Shown here: positions 1-5,589 of the stretch, in pieces | Layout: every line of letters starts with the position of its first letter | Numbering within the stretch: the stretch's first letter is position 1 | DNA from: Desulfobacteraceae bacterium | GTDB taxonomy: Bacteria > Desulfobacterota > Desulfobacteria > Desulfobacterales > SG8-13 | Assembly (NCBI GenBank): GCA_029287875.1 | Contig: JARFQH010000073.1 | Location: 1 to 5,589, forward strand | Length of the DNA stretch: 5,589 nucleotides | Direction of reading: 5' to 3' | The notes under the pieces: model-generated | The model's database searches: none | Told to the model about the DNA's origin: nothing | What the model saw: only the letters and a program-made list of their open reading frames with translations | Program-made: the position numbers and the translations under genes

Positions 1-106
1 ATTGGATTGAATGGCTACTGTCTGAGTGCATTTACTCTCTTGCCAAAAATTTTCCTTCCCCCTTCCACCCCTGTTGTGGCATCACTGATCCTCTGAATTC
101 ACTGTT

Positions 107-140
107 TTTATTTTATAAAAAAAGTCAGATTAATTCTGAC
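107..140 (-). terminator. Possible intrinsic terminator, minus-strand reading
   Basis: Bases 124-129 (GTCAGA) and 135-140 (TCTGAC) form a perfect 6-bp stem with a 5-base loop. On the minus strand the stem is followed at once by seven T (the A run at 117-123) and then a further AT-only stretch, the classic intrinsic terminator layout. On the + strand no T run follows, so it would not terminate transcription entering from the left. The stem is short and only half GC, so it would be modest. No recognisable minus-strand gene lies upstream of it (to the right), which makes its role unclear. Confidence 0.35.
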
Positions 141-151
141 AGCCTGAAATC

Positions 152-187
152 CAAGTACTTGTATCCATGAGGTATTTAGTATACTAA
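152..187. promoter_or_regulatory. Pair of perfect palindromes, candidate operator
   Basis: CAAGTACTTG (152-161) is a perfect 10-bp palindrome and TTAGTATACTAA (176-187) a perfect 12-bp palindrome. Their centres are 25 bp apart and both share an AGTA...(TA)CT core. They overlap the candidate -35 and -10 elements, the usual position for a repressor site. No regulator for them is encoded in the window. Chance palindromes of this size occur in AT-rich DNA, so this is a suggestion only. Confidence 0.35.
159..185 (+). promoter_or_regulatory. Candidate sigma70-type promoter for the operon
   Basis: TATACT at 180-185 differs from the TATAAT -10 consensus at one base. TTGTAT at 159-164 is a weak -35 with a 15-base gap, shorter than the ideal 17; shifting the -35 one base (CTTGTA) gives 16. 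Transcription would begin near 191-193 and leave a leader of about 200 nt before the receptor ATG at 394. The site lies in the AT-rich part of the only sizeable non-coding stretch before four closely packed genes. It is a reading by eye without experimental support. Confidence 0.4.
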
Positions 188-191
188 GCTC

Positions 192-393
192 GTTTCACAG
201 GGGTCGTCGGACAGACTCTTCGCCCCAATTTGGGCCGTTAAAACGGCGAACAGTGCGCGGCATTCTTTCTTGCTGTACGCCGCATTTTGGGCTATTTCAA
301 CCTCTGACGAACTGGTTCGCCGCCGGGCAGGACAACCAGGTGCCACCGTCCGGTCCACGACCATACCGAATCCATGCTGAAGGAAAGTACCGG
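192..393 (+). promoter_or_regulatory. Probable structured 5' leader of the receptor mRNA
   Basis: If the promoter at 159-185 is used, this is a leader of about 200 nt. Visible possible stems are: 200-203 plus 205-206 with 221-226 (GGGG-T-CG with CGCCCC, one bulged T); 222-225 with 232-235 (GCCC/GGGC), which competes with the first; 234-239 with 242-247 (GCCGTT/AACGGC); and 312-317 with 334-339 (CTGGTT/AACCAG). I could match it to no riboswitch class: I looked for a cobalamin B12 box and a c-di-GMP-I core and saw neither. The trinucleotide GGA occurs in two of the predicted loops (209-211, 330-332), in the ribosome site (382-384) and at the start codon (392-394). Confidence 0.3.
381..387 (+). 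promoter_or_regulatory. Ribosome binding site fixing the receptor start
   Basis: AGGAAAG lies six bases before the ATG at 394. This, together with the signal peptide that begins exactly at that ATG, favours 394 over the in-frame GTG at 253, which has no comparable site in front of it. Confidence 0.7.
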
Positions 394-2454
394 ATGAGAG
401 CGTCGGTCCTCATTTTCATAAATATGCTGGTGATGGCCTGGATATCGGTCCTGCCTCCGATTTGTGGGATCAGCGTTGCGGCGGATGATCAAGTCCAGAG
501 CGAAACACCTGATTTTACAAAGTTTTCATTAGAAGAGCTGAAAAACGTCGAAATCATATCGGCTTCAAAGAGACCCGGAAACGTTTGGGACGCTGCTTCG
601 GCTGTATATGTGATCACCAAGGAACAGATTCGGCGTTCAGGGGCGACCAGCATCCCCGAAGTGCTGCGGTTGTCCCCGGGTGTCCATGTGGCCCGTATCA
701 GCGCCACGGAGTGGGCCGTCAACATCCGGGGGCTCAACAACCAGTTCGCCGAAAACCTGCTTGTTCTCATGGACGGCCGCAGCGTTTACACACATGTCTT
801 TTCCGGTGTGTTCTGGGATGTGCAGGACACGGTCATTGAGGACATTGAGCGGATCGAGGTGGTCCGGGGGCCGGGGGCCGCACTTTGGGGGAGCAACGCC
901 GTTAACGGTGTCATCAATATCATCACCAAAAACGCACACGAGACCCAGGGCGGAAAGGCCGTGGCATTGGTCGGCAACGAAGAACAGATTGCCAGCCTCC
1001 GCTATGGCGGTACGCTGGGCCGACAGACGTCTTACCGGGCCTATGGCAAGTTTTTCAACCGGGGGGATTTGAACAGTGTCGCTGGAGGCTTAGAGGATGC
1101 CACCGGCAATCCGCAGTCGAGCGATAACTGGCGTTCCGGTCGGGCAGGGTTCCGCCTCGACACAGCGCCCGTCAATGATGTACCGGTCGCCGGAGCCAAC
1201 ACCTTCAACTTGCAGGGGGAAGCTTACAGAAACAGGTACAACAAGGAGTTCGAGCGGCGCTCGATACTCTTTCCCACCGCCCCCACGGGTCAAGGCCTGC
1301 AAAAAGACGACTCCGAGGCCAGTGGGTTCTACTTGCTGGGACGATGGCAGCACACCCTCTCACCGGCTTCGCAAACAGCGCTACAGTTCTATTTCGACCA
1401 CGGCGAAAAGGATTACGATCCGGCCAGCGGTAAAGTGAATACGGCCGATCTGGATTTTCAGCACGACCTGACCGTCGCGAAAAACCACGACATCGTGTGG
1501 GGCCTGCAGTATCGATTCATCTCCGATGAATTCCGGAACAGCCCCAACTTCAGCATGGACCCGCAGGATTTGAATCAAAACCTGTGGAGCGCCTTCATCC
1601 AGGACCAGATCCACCTGGCGCCCGATCTGCTTACATTGACCTTGGGGTCGAAATTTGAACACAACGAGTTCACCGGGCTGGAAATCCAACCGAGCCTCCG
1701 GCTAATGTATACACCGTACCGGCAACTGGCCCTTTGGACGGCCGTCTCAAGGGCCGTTCGCGTTCCTTCACGGCTCGAATTGCACGGCCGGATCAGCGAC
1801 CAGTTTCTCCTGCCTGTTGTCGATCCCAATGTTCCGGTGGTGGTCAACGTTCAGGGCAACGCAGATCTCGATAGCGAAAAACTCACGGCCTACGAATTCG
1901 GTCTGCGCCTGATGCCGACACAATCCCTGTGGTTCGATACCGCCCTGTTTTACAATGACTACGATGACTTGATCGGCCTCGAGCAGATCTCCGGCACCCC
2001 GCCGACCGGGCCGTACGACCTGGCCTACGCCAACAACGCCACCGGACGAGCCTATGGCGTGGAGATTGCCGCCGATTGGCAGGTCATGCCCAACTGGCGA
2101 TTGGCGGGCACCTATACCTACCTGAACACGCAAATCGACAAAAACCTGGTCGCTGACCCGAACATCGCCGAACTCGTCTCCCGGGGGGTCAATCCGCGCA
2201 ATGTCGTCTCCATCCGGTCGTACTTGAACGTAACACCACAGATCGATTTCGATGCGGCGCTCCGCTTTGTGGGCAGCCTGCCGGAAAGGAACATCGACAG
2301 CTACACGAACATGGATGTCCGGCTGGCCTGGCGCCCTTTCCCGAAACTGGAACTGTCTCTGGTGGGGCAGAATCTCCTGGAGGAGGGGCATGCGGAGTTC
2401 TCGACGCTGGAGGTCCAACGCAGCGTCTACGGTAAAATCGACTGGCATTTCTAA
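394..2454 (+). CDS. TonB-dependent outer-membrane receptor
   Basis: This 686-residue protein is an outer-membrane, TonB-energised receptor or channel of the plug-plus-barrel type; the substrate is not readable. Residues 1-30 are a signal peptide with a hydrophobic core and a likely cut in SVAADD. A segment FSLEELKNVEI (44-54) follows, of the kind found ahead of the plug in many proteobacterial receptors that lack an obvious TonB box. The plug spans about 55-180 and contains the ITKEQIRRSG stretch, NIRG, VLMDGR and the family-typical RGPGAALWGSNAVNGV (158-173). The rest is an alternating-hydrophobicity beta barrel ending in WHF; a terminal Phe is typical of outer-membrane proteins. The length fits BtuB/CirA-like receptors (roughly 600-750). 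The start is chosen for its ribosome site and signal peptide. The YfiR-family gene begins 11 bases downstream, so the receptor may serve signalling as well as uptake (inference). No frameshift or truncation is seen. Confidence 0.93.
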   Translation: MRASVLIFINMLVMAWISVLPPICGISVAADDQVQSETPDFTKFSLEELKNVEIISASKRPGNVWDAASAVYVITKEQIRRSGATSIPEVLRLSPGVHVARISATEWAVNIRGLNNQFAENLLVLMDGRSVYTHVFSGVFWDVQDTVIEDIERIEVVRGPGAALWGSNAVNGVINIITKNAHETQGGKAVALVGNEEQIASLRYGGTLGRQTSYRAYGKFFNRGDLNSVAGGLEDATGNPQSSDNWRSGRAGFRLDTAPVNDVPVAGANTFNLQGEAYRNRYNKEFERRSILFPTAPTGQGLQKDDSEASGFYLLGRWQHTLSPASQTALQFYFDHGEKDYDPASGKVNTADLDFQHDLTVAKNHDIVWGLQYRFISDEFRNSPNFSMDPQDLNQNLWSAFIQDQIHLAPDLLTLTLGSKFEHNEFTGLEIQPSLRLMYTPYRQLALWTAVSRAVRVPSRLELHGRISDQFLLPVVDPNVPVVVNVQGNADLDSEKLTAYEFGLRLMPTQSLWFDTALFYNDYDDLIGLEQISGTPPTGPYDLAYANNATGRAYGVEIAADWQVMPNWRLAGTYTYLNTQIDKNLVADPNIAELVSRGVNPRNVVSIRSYLNVTPQIDFDAALRFVGSLPERNIDSYTNMDVRLAWRPFPKLELSLVGQNLLEEGHAEFSTLEVQRSVYGKIDWHF

Positions 2455-2457
2455 GGG
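2453..2457 (+). promoter_or_regulatory. Ribosome binding site overlapping the receptor stop codon
   Basis: AAGGG overlaps the TAA of the receptor gene (2452-2454) and lies eight bases before the ATG at 2466. This supports that start for the YfiR-family gene over the internal GTG at 2523, and suggests its translation is linked to termination on the receptor gene. Confidence 0.55.
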
Positions 2458-2465
2458 CCCGCCCG

Positions 2466-3053
2466 ATGGCAGCATTATCCGGAAAATGGCACACGAGAAA
2501 AATCGGCGTCGCGCGGGTCGCCGTGTCTCTCCTGTTCTGCCTGTTGATCTTCCGACCGGCGGCGGTTTGGGGCGGTCCCCTCACCGGTACCGAATATGAC
2601 GTCAAAACCGGCTTCATTTACAATTTCGCGAATTTCGTATCGTGGCCCCCGGCCGCTTTCAAGGACAAGGGTGACGACCTGGTCCTGTGCCTTGCGTCCG
2701 ATACGCCTGCCGCAGACGCCCTGTTCAAATTAAACGATCAGACCATCAGGGGAAGAAAAATCAAGGTCATCCCTTACTCACAGGAGAGTTGCCTCGACGC
2801 TAGCCATATCCTCTATATCGCCACCCAAGACAAAAACCTGGTTCAGAAGCTTCTCGGCATTGCGCGGAAACGCAACATATTGACCATCGGAGAGATCGAG
2901 GGCTTCACCCAGATGGGCGGCGTCATCAATTTCTTCGAAGAACAAAATCGCCTGCGCTTCAAAGTCAATATCGATGCCGCCAAGAGGGCCGGATTGACGA
3001 TGAGTTCGCAATTGCTCGGCTCTGCACAGATTTACAGAGAGGAGCATAAGTAA
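2466..3053 (+). CDS. YfiR/DUF4154-family periplasmic protein
   Basis: This 195-residue protein belongs to the YfiR/HmsC (DUF4154) family. The Pseudomonas member YfiR is a periplasmic repressor of the CHASE8-containing diguanylate cyclase YfiN. Residues 1-36 form a signal peptide: a basic N-terminus, a hydrophobic stretch at 18-29 and a plausible cut near AVWG. Family hallmarks follow: YDVKTGFIYNFANFVSWP (44-61), the LVLCLASD strand (72-79), a central SHILYIA (113-119), LTIGEIEGF (139-147), GGVINFFEEQNRLRFKVN (151-168) and the closing AAKRAGLTMSSQLL (171-184). The mature part has two cysteines, Cys75 and Cys109, which could form one disulfide; a second pair like that known in P. aeruginosa YfiR is absent. 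It starts 11 bases after the receptor and ends one base before the kinase gene, whose CHASE8-like domain is the obvious partner. Binding and inhibition are inferred from the family, not shown. The symbol yfiR is withheld because orthology is not established. Confidence 0.9.
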   Translation: MAALSGKWHTRKIGVARVAVSLLFCLLIFRPAAVWGGPLTGTEYDVKTGFIYNFANFVSWPPAAFKDKGDDLVLCLASDTPAADALFKLNDQTIRGRKIKVIPYSQESCLDASHILYIATQDKNLVQKLLGIARKRNILTIGEIEGFTQMGGVINFFEEQNRLRFKVNIDAAKRAGLTMSSQLLGSAQIYREEHK

Positions 3054-3054
3054 G

Positions 3055-5358
3055 ATGGGCGCCTTACGGGACATCTCGATTCGATGGAAGCTTAAATTGA
3101 TCATAATGCTCACCAGCGGCATCGCCCTGCTGTTTGCTTCCGCGGCCCTGATGTTCAAGGACATCACCGAGACACGCCAGAACCTGCGCAACGATCTCGC
3201 CAGCCTGGCTCAGGTGATCGGGGCCAACAGCATCGGGGCTATCGTATTCAACGATCGCGTCACAGCGGAAACCAACCTGGCGGCCCTCAGCGCCAAACCA
3301 TATGTCGTTCTGGCCTGCATCTACGATCGCGACGGACAACCGTTCGCAGTTTTCGTACACCAGGACGAAAAGGACCGTCTTTCCATCCCCAACCTGCGGG
3401 AGCCCGGCCAATACTTTGACGGCGACTACCTGTTCGTGTTCAACCCCATCCTACAGGAAGAAAAAGTCATCGGCACGATTTGCATTCAATACGATCTTAG
3501 CGGCACCAAAAGGGAGATATACGCCTCGGTGGCCATATTCGGGATCATCGTTTCGGCCGCGTTCCTGATCGCCTGGCTGTTGTCCGCCTCGCTCCAGAAG
3601 GTGGTCTCCCAGCCGATTCTGAGCCTGACCGAGGTGGTCGGGTCTGTGTCCGAACAAAAGGATTTTTCGGTCCGGGTCCAAAAACACTCCCAGGATGAAA
3701 TCGGTGTTTTGATCGATGCCTTCAACGGGATGCTCGCCGCACTCCAGTCCCGCGATCAAAAACTCCAGGAATACCGCGAACACCTGGAAGAACAGGTGAC
3801 CGCCCGTACGATGGCGTTGAGCGACACCAACAAAATGCTCCAAGCCGCCAAGGAGGCGGCCGAATCGGCCAGCCGGGCCAAAAGCGAATTCCTTGCCAAT
3901 ATCTCTCATGATATCCGCACGCCGATGAACGCCGTAATCGGTTTCTCCGAGCTTCTCACACCGCTGATCACCGATCCCAAACAGAAAAACTACCTGGCAT
4001 CCATCAGTTCCAGCGGCAAAAACCTTTTGAGCCTGATCAACGGCATCCTGGATTTGTCCAAAATCGAAGCGGGCAAGATGGAGCTCGAGTACGAACCGGT
4101 CAGGCCGCGCGCCTTATTCGACGAGGTTCACAGGATGTTCACTGTGCAAGCCGCTGTGAAGAACATCGAAATGGTAATCGACTTTTCCGGGGAAATCCCC
4201 GACTGTTTGATCCTCGATGAGGTGCGTCTGAAGCAAATCCTCTTCAACCTCATCGGCAACGCCGTCAAATTCACCGAAAAGGGATTCGTGCGCATCGAAG
4301 TTCAAAAGCGGGACTCCGTGGGCGGCGACGGCATCGACCTGTCGATCACGGTCGAAGATACGGGCATCGGCATACCGGCACAGTATCACGCCGACATCTT
4401 CGAGGCCTTCAAGCAGAAGGACGGCCAAAGCACAAAGCGCTTCGGCGGCACCGGCCTGGGCCTTTCAATCACCAAGCGGCTGGTGAAGATGATGGACGGC
4501 ACCATCACCGTTCAAAGCGAAGAAAACAAAGGCAGCCGATTCCAGATCGTCATCCCACACGTGGCGGTGGTGCCGGCAGCGGCCGAGCCCGAGGCTTTGC
4601 CCAGCACGGTGTCTGACGATATTGTCTTCGACCCGGCCTGCATCCTCGTCGTGGATGACCTGACCCTTAACCGTTTGTTGATCAAGGAGTATTTGGCCAA
4701 GATGCCGTTGACCATCATAGAAGCCGAAAACGGCGAAGATGCCGTGCGCCTGGCCAAGCAGCACCAACCGGACCTGATTCTGATGGACATCCGCATGCCG
4801 GTCCTGGACGGTATCGAGGCGACGAAACAGATCGGCCGCGACGAGGCGACCCGTGAAATTGCAGTGGTGGCCCTCACCGCTTCGGTCATGGAAGAAGAAA
4901 GAGATTCCTTGATGGCCATGGGGTTTGCCGGTTTTCTGGACAAGCCGGTCACCGAAGACGCTCTCTACCGGGAGCTGAAGCGCTTCATCAGCCATGCCGC
5001 TCGGCGGCACGAACCCCAAGAGGCGCCGGCCTCAGACCTGACCCCCGCCCGCTTCGATCTTTTTCCGCAGATTCTGGAACTCCTCGAAAACGAGTGCATG
5101 CAGCGCTGGACGGCCACTCGGCAAAACCTGTTTTTCGACGAGATCGACGACTTCGCCCGCCGGGTGAGCGCCCTGGGCGACGCCCATTCCCTGGCGATCC
5201 TGAGCCGGTACGGAATGGATCTGAGTGCCCACGTCAAGGCCTTCGACGTGGAACAGGTGAACAGCGCGTTGAGCCTCTATCCGCAGATCGTCGCCAAGTT
5301 GAAGTCCTTTTACCTGAAGAGAGAAAGGGAATCGATCGATGGACCTGAATCGAAATAA
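3055..5358 (+). CDS. CHASE8-type hybrid sensor histidine kinase/response regulator
   Basis: This 767-residue inner-membrane hybrid kinase has transmembrane segments at about 15-34 and 156-177. They enclose a periplasmic domain of about 120 residues (36-155) of CHASE8 type, with the typical LAQVIGANSIGAIVFNDR (51-68) and AALSAKPYVVLACIYDRDG (76-94). A HAMP linker (about 178-229, with DEIG at 214-217) and a coiled coil (about 230-275) follow. HisKA has SHDIRTP with His285 as phosphoacceptor. The ATPase has an N box with Asn398 and Asn402, DTGIGI (435-440) and GGTGLGL (464-470). A receiver (about 527-645) has Asp534/Asp535, phosphoacceptor Asp578, Thr608 and Lys630, so all catalytic residues are present. 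A helical C-terminal segment (about 666-757) lacks the canonical Hpt HxxKG motif. GAGAGGAG (3037-3044) precedes the ATG by 10 bases. CHASE8 is the input domain of YfiN, so the YfiR-like neighbour is its likely regulator (inference). The gene overlaps the next by 20 bases. Confidence 0.93.
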   Translation: MGALRDISIRWKLKLIIMLTSGIALLFASAALMFKDITETRQNLRNDLASLAQVIGANSIGAIVFNDRVTAETNLAALSAKPYVVLACIYDRDGQPFAVFVHQDEKDRLSIPNLREPGQYFDGDYLFVFNPILQEEKVIGTICIQYDLSGTKREIYASVAIFGIIVSAAFLIAWLLSASLQKVVSQPILSLTEVVGSVSEQKDFSVRVQKHSQDEIGVLIDAFNGMLAALQSRDQKLQEYREHLEEQVTARTMALSDTNKMLQAAKEAAESASRAKSEFLANISHDIRTPMNAVIGFSELLTPLITDPKQKNYLASISSSGKNLLSLINGILDLSKIEAGKMELEYEPVRPRALFDEVHRMFTVQAAVKNIEMVIDFSGEIPDCLILDEVRLKQILFNLIGNAVKFTEKGFVRIEVQKRDSVGGDGIDLSITVEDTGIGIPAQYHADIFEAFKQKDGQSTKRFGGTGLGLSITKRLVKMMDGTITVQSEENKGSRFQIVIPHVAVVPAAAEPEALPSTVSDDIVFDPACILVVDDLTLNRLLIKEYLAKMPLTIIEAENGEDAVRLAKQHQPDLILMDIRMPVLDGIEATKQIGRDEATREIAVVALTASVMEEERDSLMAMGFAGFLDKPVTEDALYRELKRFISHAARRHEPQEAPASDLTPARFDLFPQILELLENECMQRWTATRQNLFFDEIDDFARRVSALGDAHSLAILSRYGMDLSAHVKAFDVEQVNSALSLYPQIVAKLKSFYLKRERESIDGPESK
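5325..5330 (+). promoter_or_regulatory. Ribosome binding site for the downstream receiver gene
   Basis: AAGGGA lies within the 3' end of the kinase gene, eight bases before the ATG at 5339. It fixes that start and implies that the two genes are translated from one message. Confidence 0.6.
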
Positions 5359-5589
5359 CCGTTTCAAAATACTCATCGTTGACGACGTGCCCAAAAACAT
5401 CCAGGTCGCCGCCAGCATCCTGCAGAGCGACAGTTATCATATCGCGTTTGCCCAGGATGGCCCGACGGCTTTGAGCCAAGTCGAGAGCAACCGCTTTGAC
5501 CTGATCCTGCTGGATATCATGATGCCCCAGATGGATGGGTTCGAGGTCTGCCGCCGCATTCGAAACCGGCCGGACAACCGGGATACACC
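5339..5589 (+). CDS. Response-regulator receiver protein, 5' part only
   Basis: The gene is open at the window edge; 83 residues are visible. They form the first two thirds of a CheY-like receiver: ILIVDD (11-16) with the acidic pair Asp15/Asp16, then LILLDIMMPQMDGFEVC (55-71) with phosphoacceptor Asp59. The conserved Thr/Ser and Lys lie beyond the edge. The gene overlaps the kinase stop by 20 bases in the +1 frame relative to it, so the two are probably translationally linked and this protein is a likely phosphotransfer partner of the kinase. The output domain cannot be seen. Receivers opening with this kind of sequence can precede histidine kinase, GGDEF, HD-GYP or other modules, so it may be a second hybrid kinase or a c-di-GMP enzyme. 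The receiver call is firm; the overall function is unknown. Confidence 0.9.
   Translation, partial: MDLNRNNRFKILIVDDVPKNIQVAASILQSDSYHIAFAQDGPTALSQVESNRFDLILLDIMMPQMDGFEVCRRIRNRPDNRDT

Larger units (their letters stand above)
1..393. other. Upstream non-coding region of the operon
   Basis: No gene is supported here. Bases 1-96 can be read as an open + frame ending in TGA at 94-96, and another + frame is open from 3 to the TGA at 168-170, but both translations are low-complexity-looking and resemble no family I know. They could at most be the tail of a gene cut by the window edge. Bases 97-190 are AT-rich and carry the regulatory-looking elements listed separately. Bases 190-393 are more GC-rich and rich in short inverted repeats, consistent with an untranslated leader. 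A + frame opens with GTG at 253 and runs into the receptor gene, but its first 47 residues do not look like a signal peptide or any receptor domain. Confidence 0.6.

Noticed and set aside
76..90. TGGCATCACTGATCC as a sigma54 promoter
   Set aside because: The -24 GG is present, but the -12 TTGC element is missing.
1..170. Open + frames at the left edge that might be the end of an upstream gene
   Set aside because: Frames ending at 94-96 and 168-170 give no family-like sequence and run through AT-rich DNA containing a terminator-like hairpin. Support is insufficient.
253..393. In-frame GTG at 253 giving a receptor 47 residues longer
   Set aside because: No ribosome site precedes it, the extension has no receptor-like sequence, and a clean signal peptide starts at the ATG at 394 behind AGGAAAG.
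300..393. Cobalamin riboswitch, since receptors of this type are often B12-controlled
   Set aside because: GGTGCCACCG at 339-348 recalls part of such elements, but no B12 box or the other conserved segments could be found on either strand.
866..880. Tandem GGGGGCC units
   Set aside because: They are accounted for by the coding of the conserved plug motif RGPGAA, so no separate repeat is needed.
1768..2475. 235-codon open frame on the minus strand
   Set aside because: It is fully antisense to the receptor barrel, has no recognisable domain, and is explained by the base composition of the real gene. The same applies to the other minus-strand frames inside the four genes.
5331..5340. ATCGATCGAT palindrome at the receiver gene start
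   Set aside because: It is a short repeat within coding sequence between ribosome site and start codon, with nothing to suggest regulatory function.
1..5589. CRISPR array, tRNA, insertion sequence or attachment site
   Set aside because: No regularly spaced repeats, cloverleaf, transposase sequence or flanking repeats were seen; the window is an ordinary chromosomal operon plus its upstream region.

Overview
The window most likely comes from the chromosome of a Gram-negative bacterium. The four proteins resemble Desulfobacterota (former Deltaproteobacteria, Desulfosarcina/Desulfobacteraceae type). That assignment is an inference from protein style and a moderately GC-rich coding composition; there is no rRNA or marker gene to confirm it. 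All recognisable genes lie on the + strand and form one tightly packed, apparently co-transcribed unit.

Layout. Bases 1-393 form an AT-rich, then more GC-rich, non-coding upstream region. It holds a candidate promoter overlapped by two short perfect palindromes, a hairpin/T-run that reads as an intrinsic terminator only on the minus strand, and a probable ~200-nt leader with several possible hairpins. Next comes a TonB-dependent outer-membrane receptor (394-2454), then after 11 bases a periplasmic YfiR/DUF4154-family protein (2466-3053). One base further on is a hybrid sensor histidine kinase with a CHASE8-like periplasmic sensor (3055-5358). Overlapping its last 20 bases is the start of a receiver-domain response regulator (5339 to the window edge, incomplete).

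How they may work together. In the Pseudomonas YfiBNR system, periplasmic YfiR represses the CHASE8-HAMP-GGDEF diguanylate cyclase YfiN, and the outer-membrane lipoprotein YfiB relieves this by sequestering YfiR. Here a TonB-dependent receptor takes the outer-membrane place, YfiR is kept, and the CHASE8-HAMP input module is joined to a histidine kinase/receiver instead of GGDEF. The gene order follows a route from outer membrane (receptor) through periplasm (YfiR) and inner membrane (kinase) to cytoplasm (receiver protein). The most economical reading is an envelope-spanning signalling pathway in which receptor state or ligand supply is reported through YfiR to a phosphorelay. Receptor and YfiR genes are, to my knowledge, often neighbours in proteobacteria, so the parts are not new. 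The mechanism of this version, its ligand and its final output cannot be read from the sequence.
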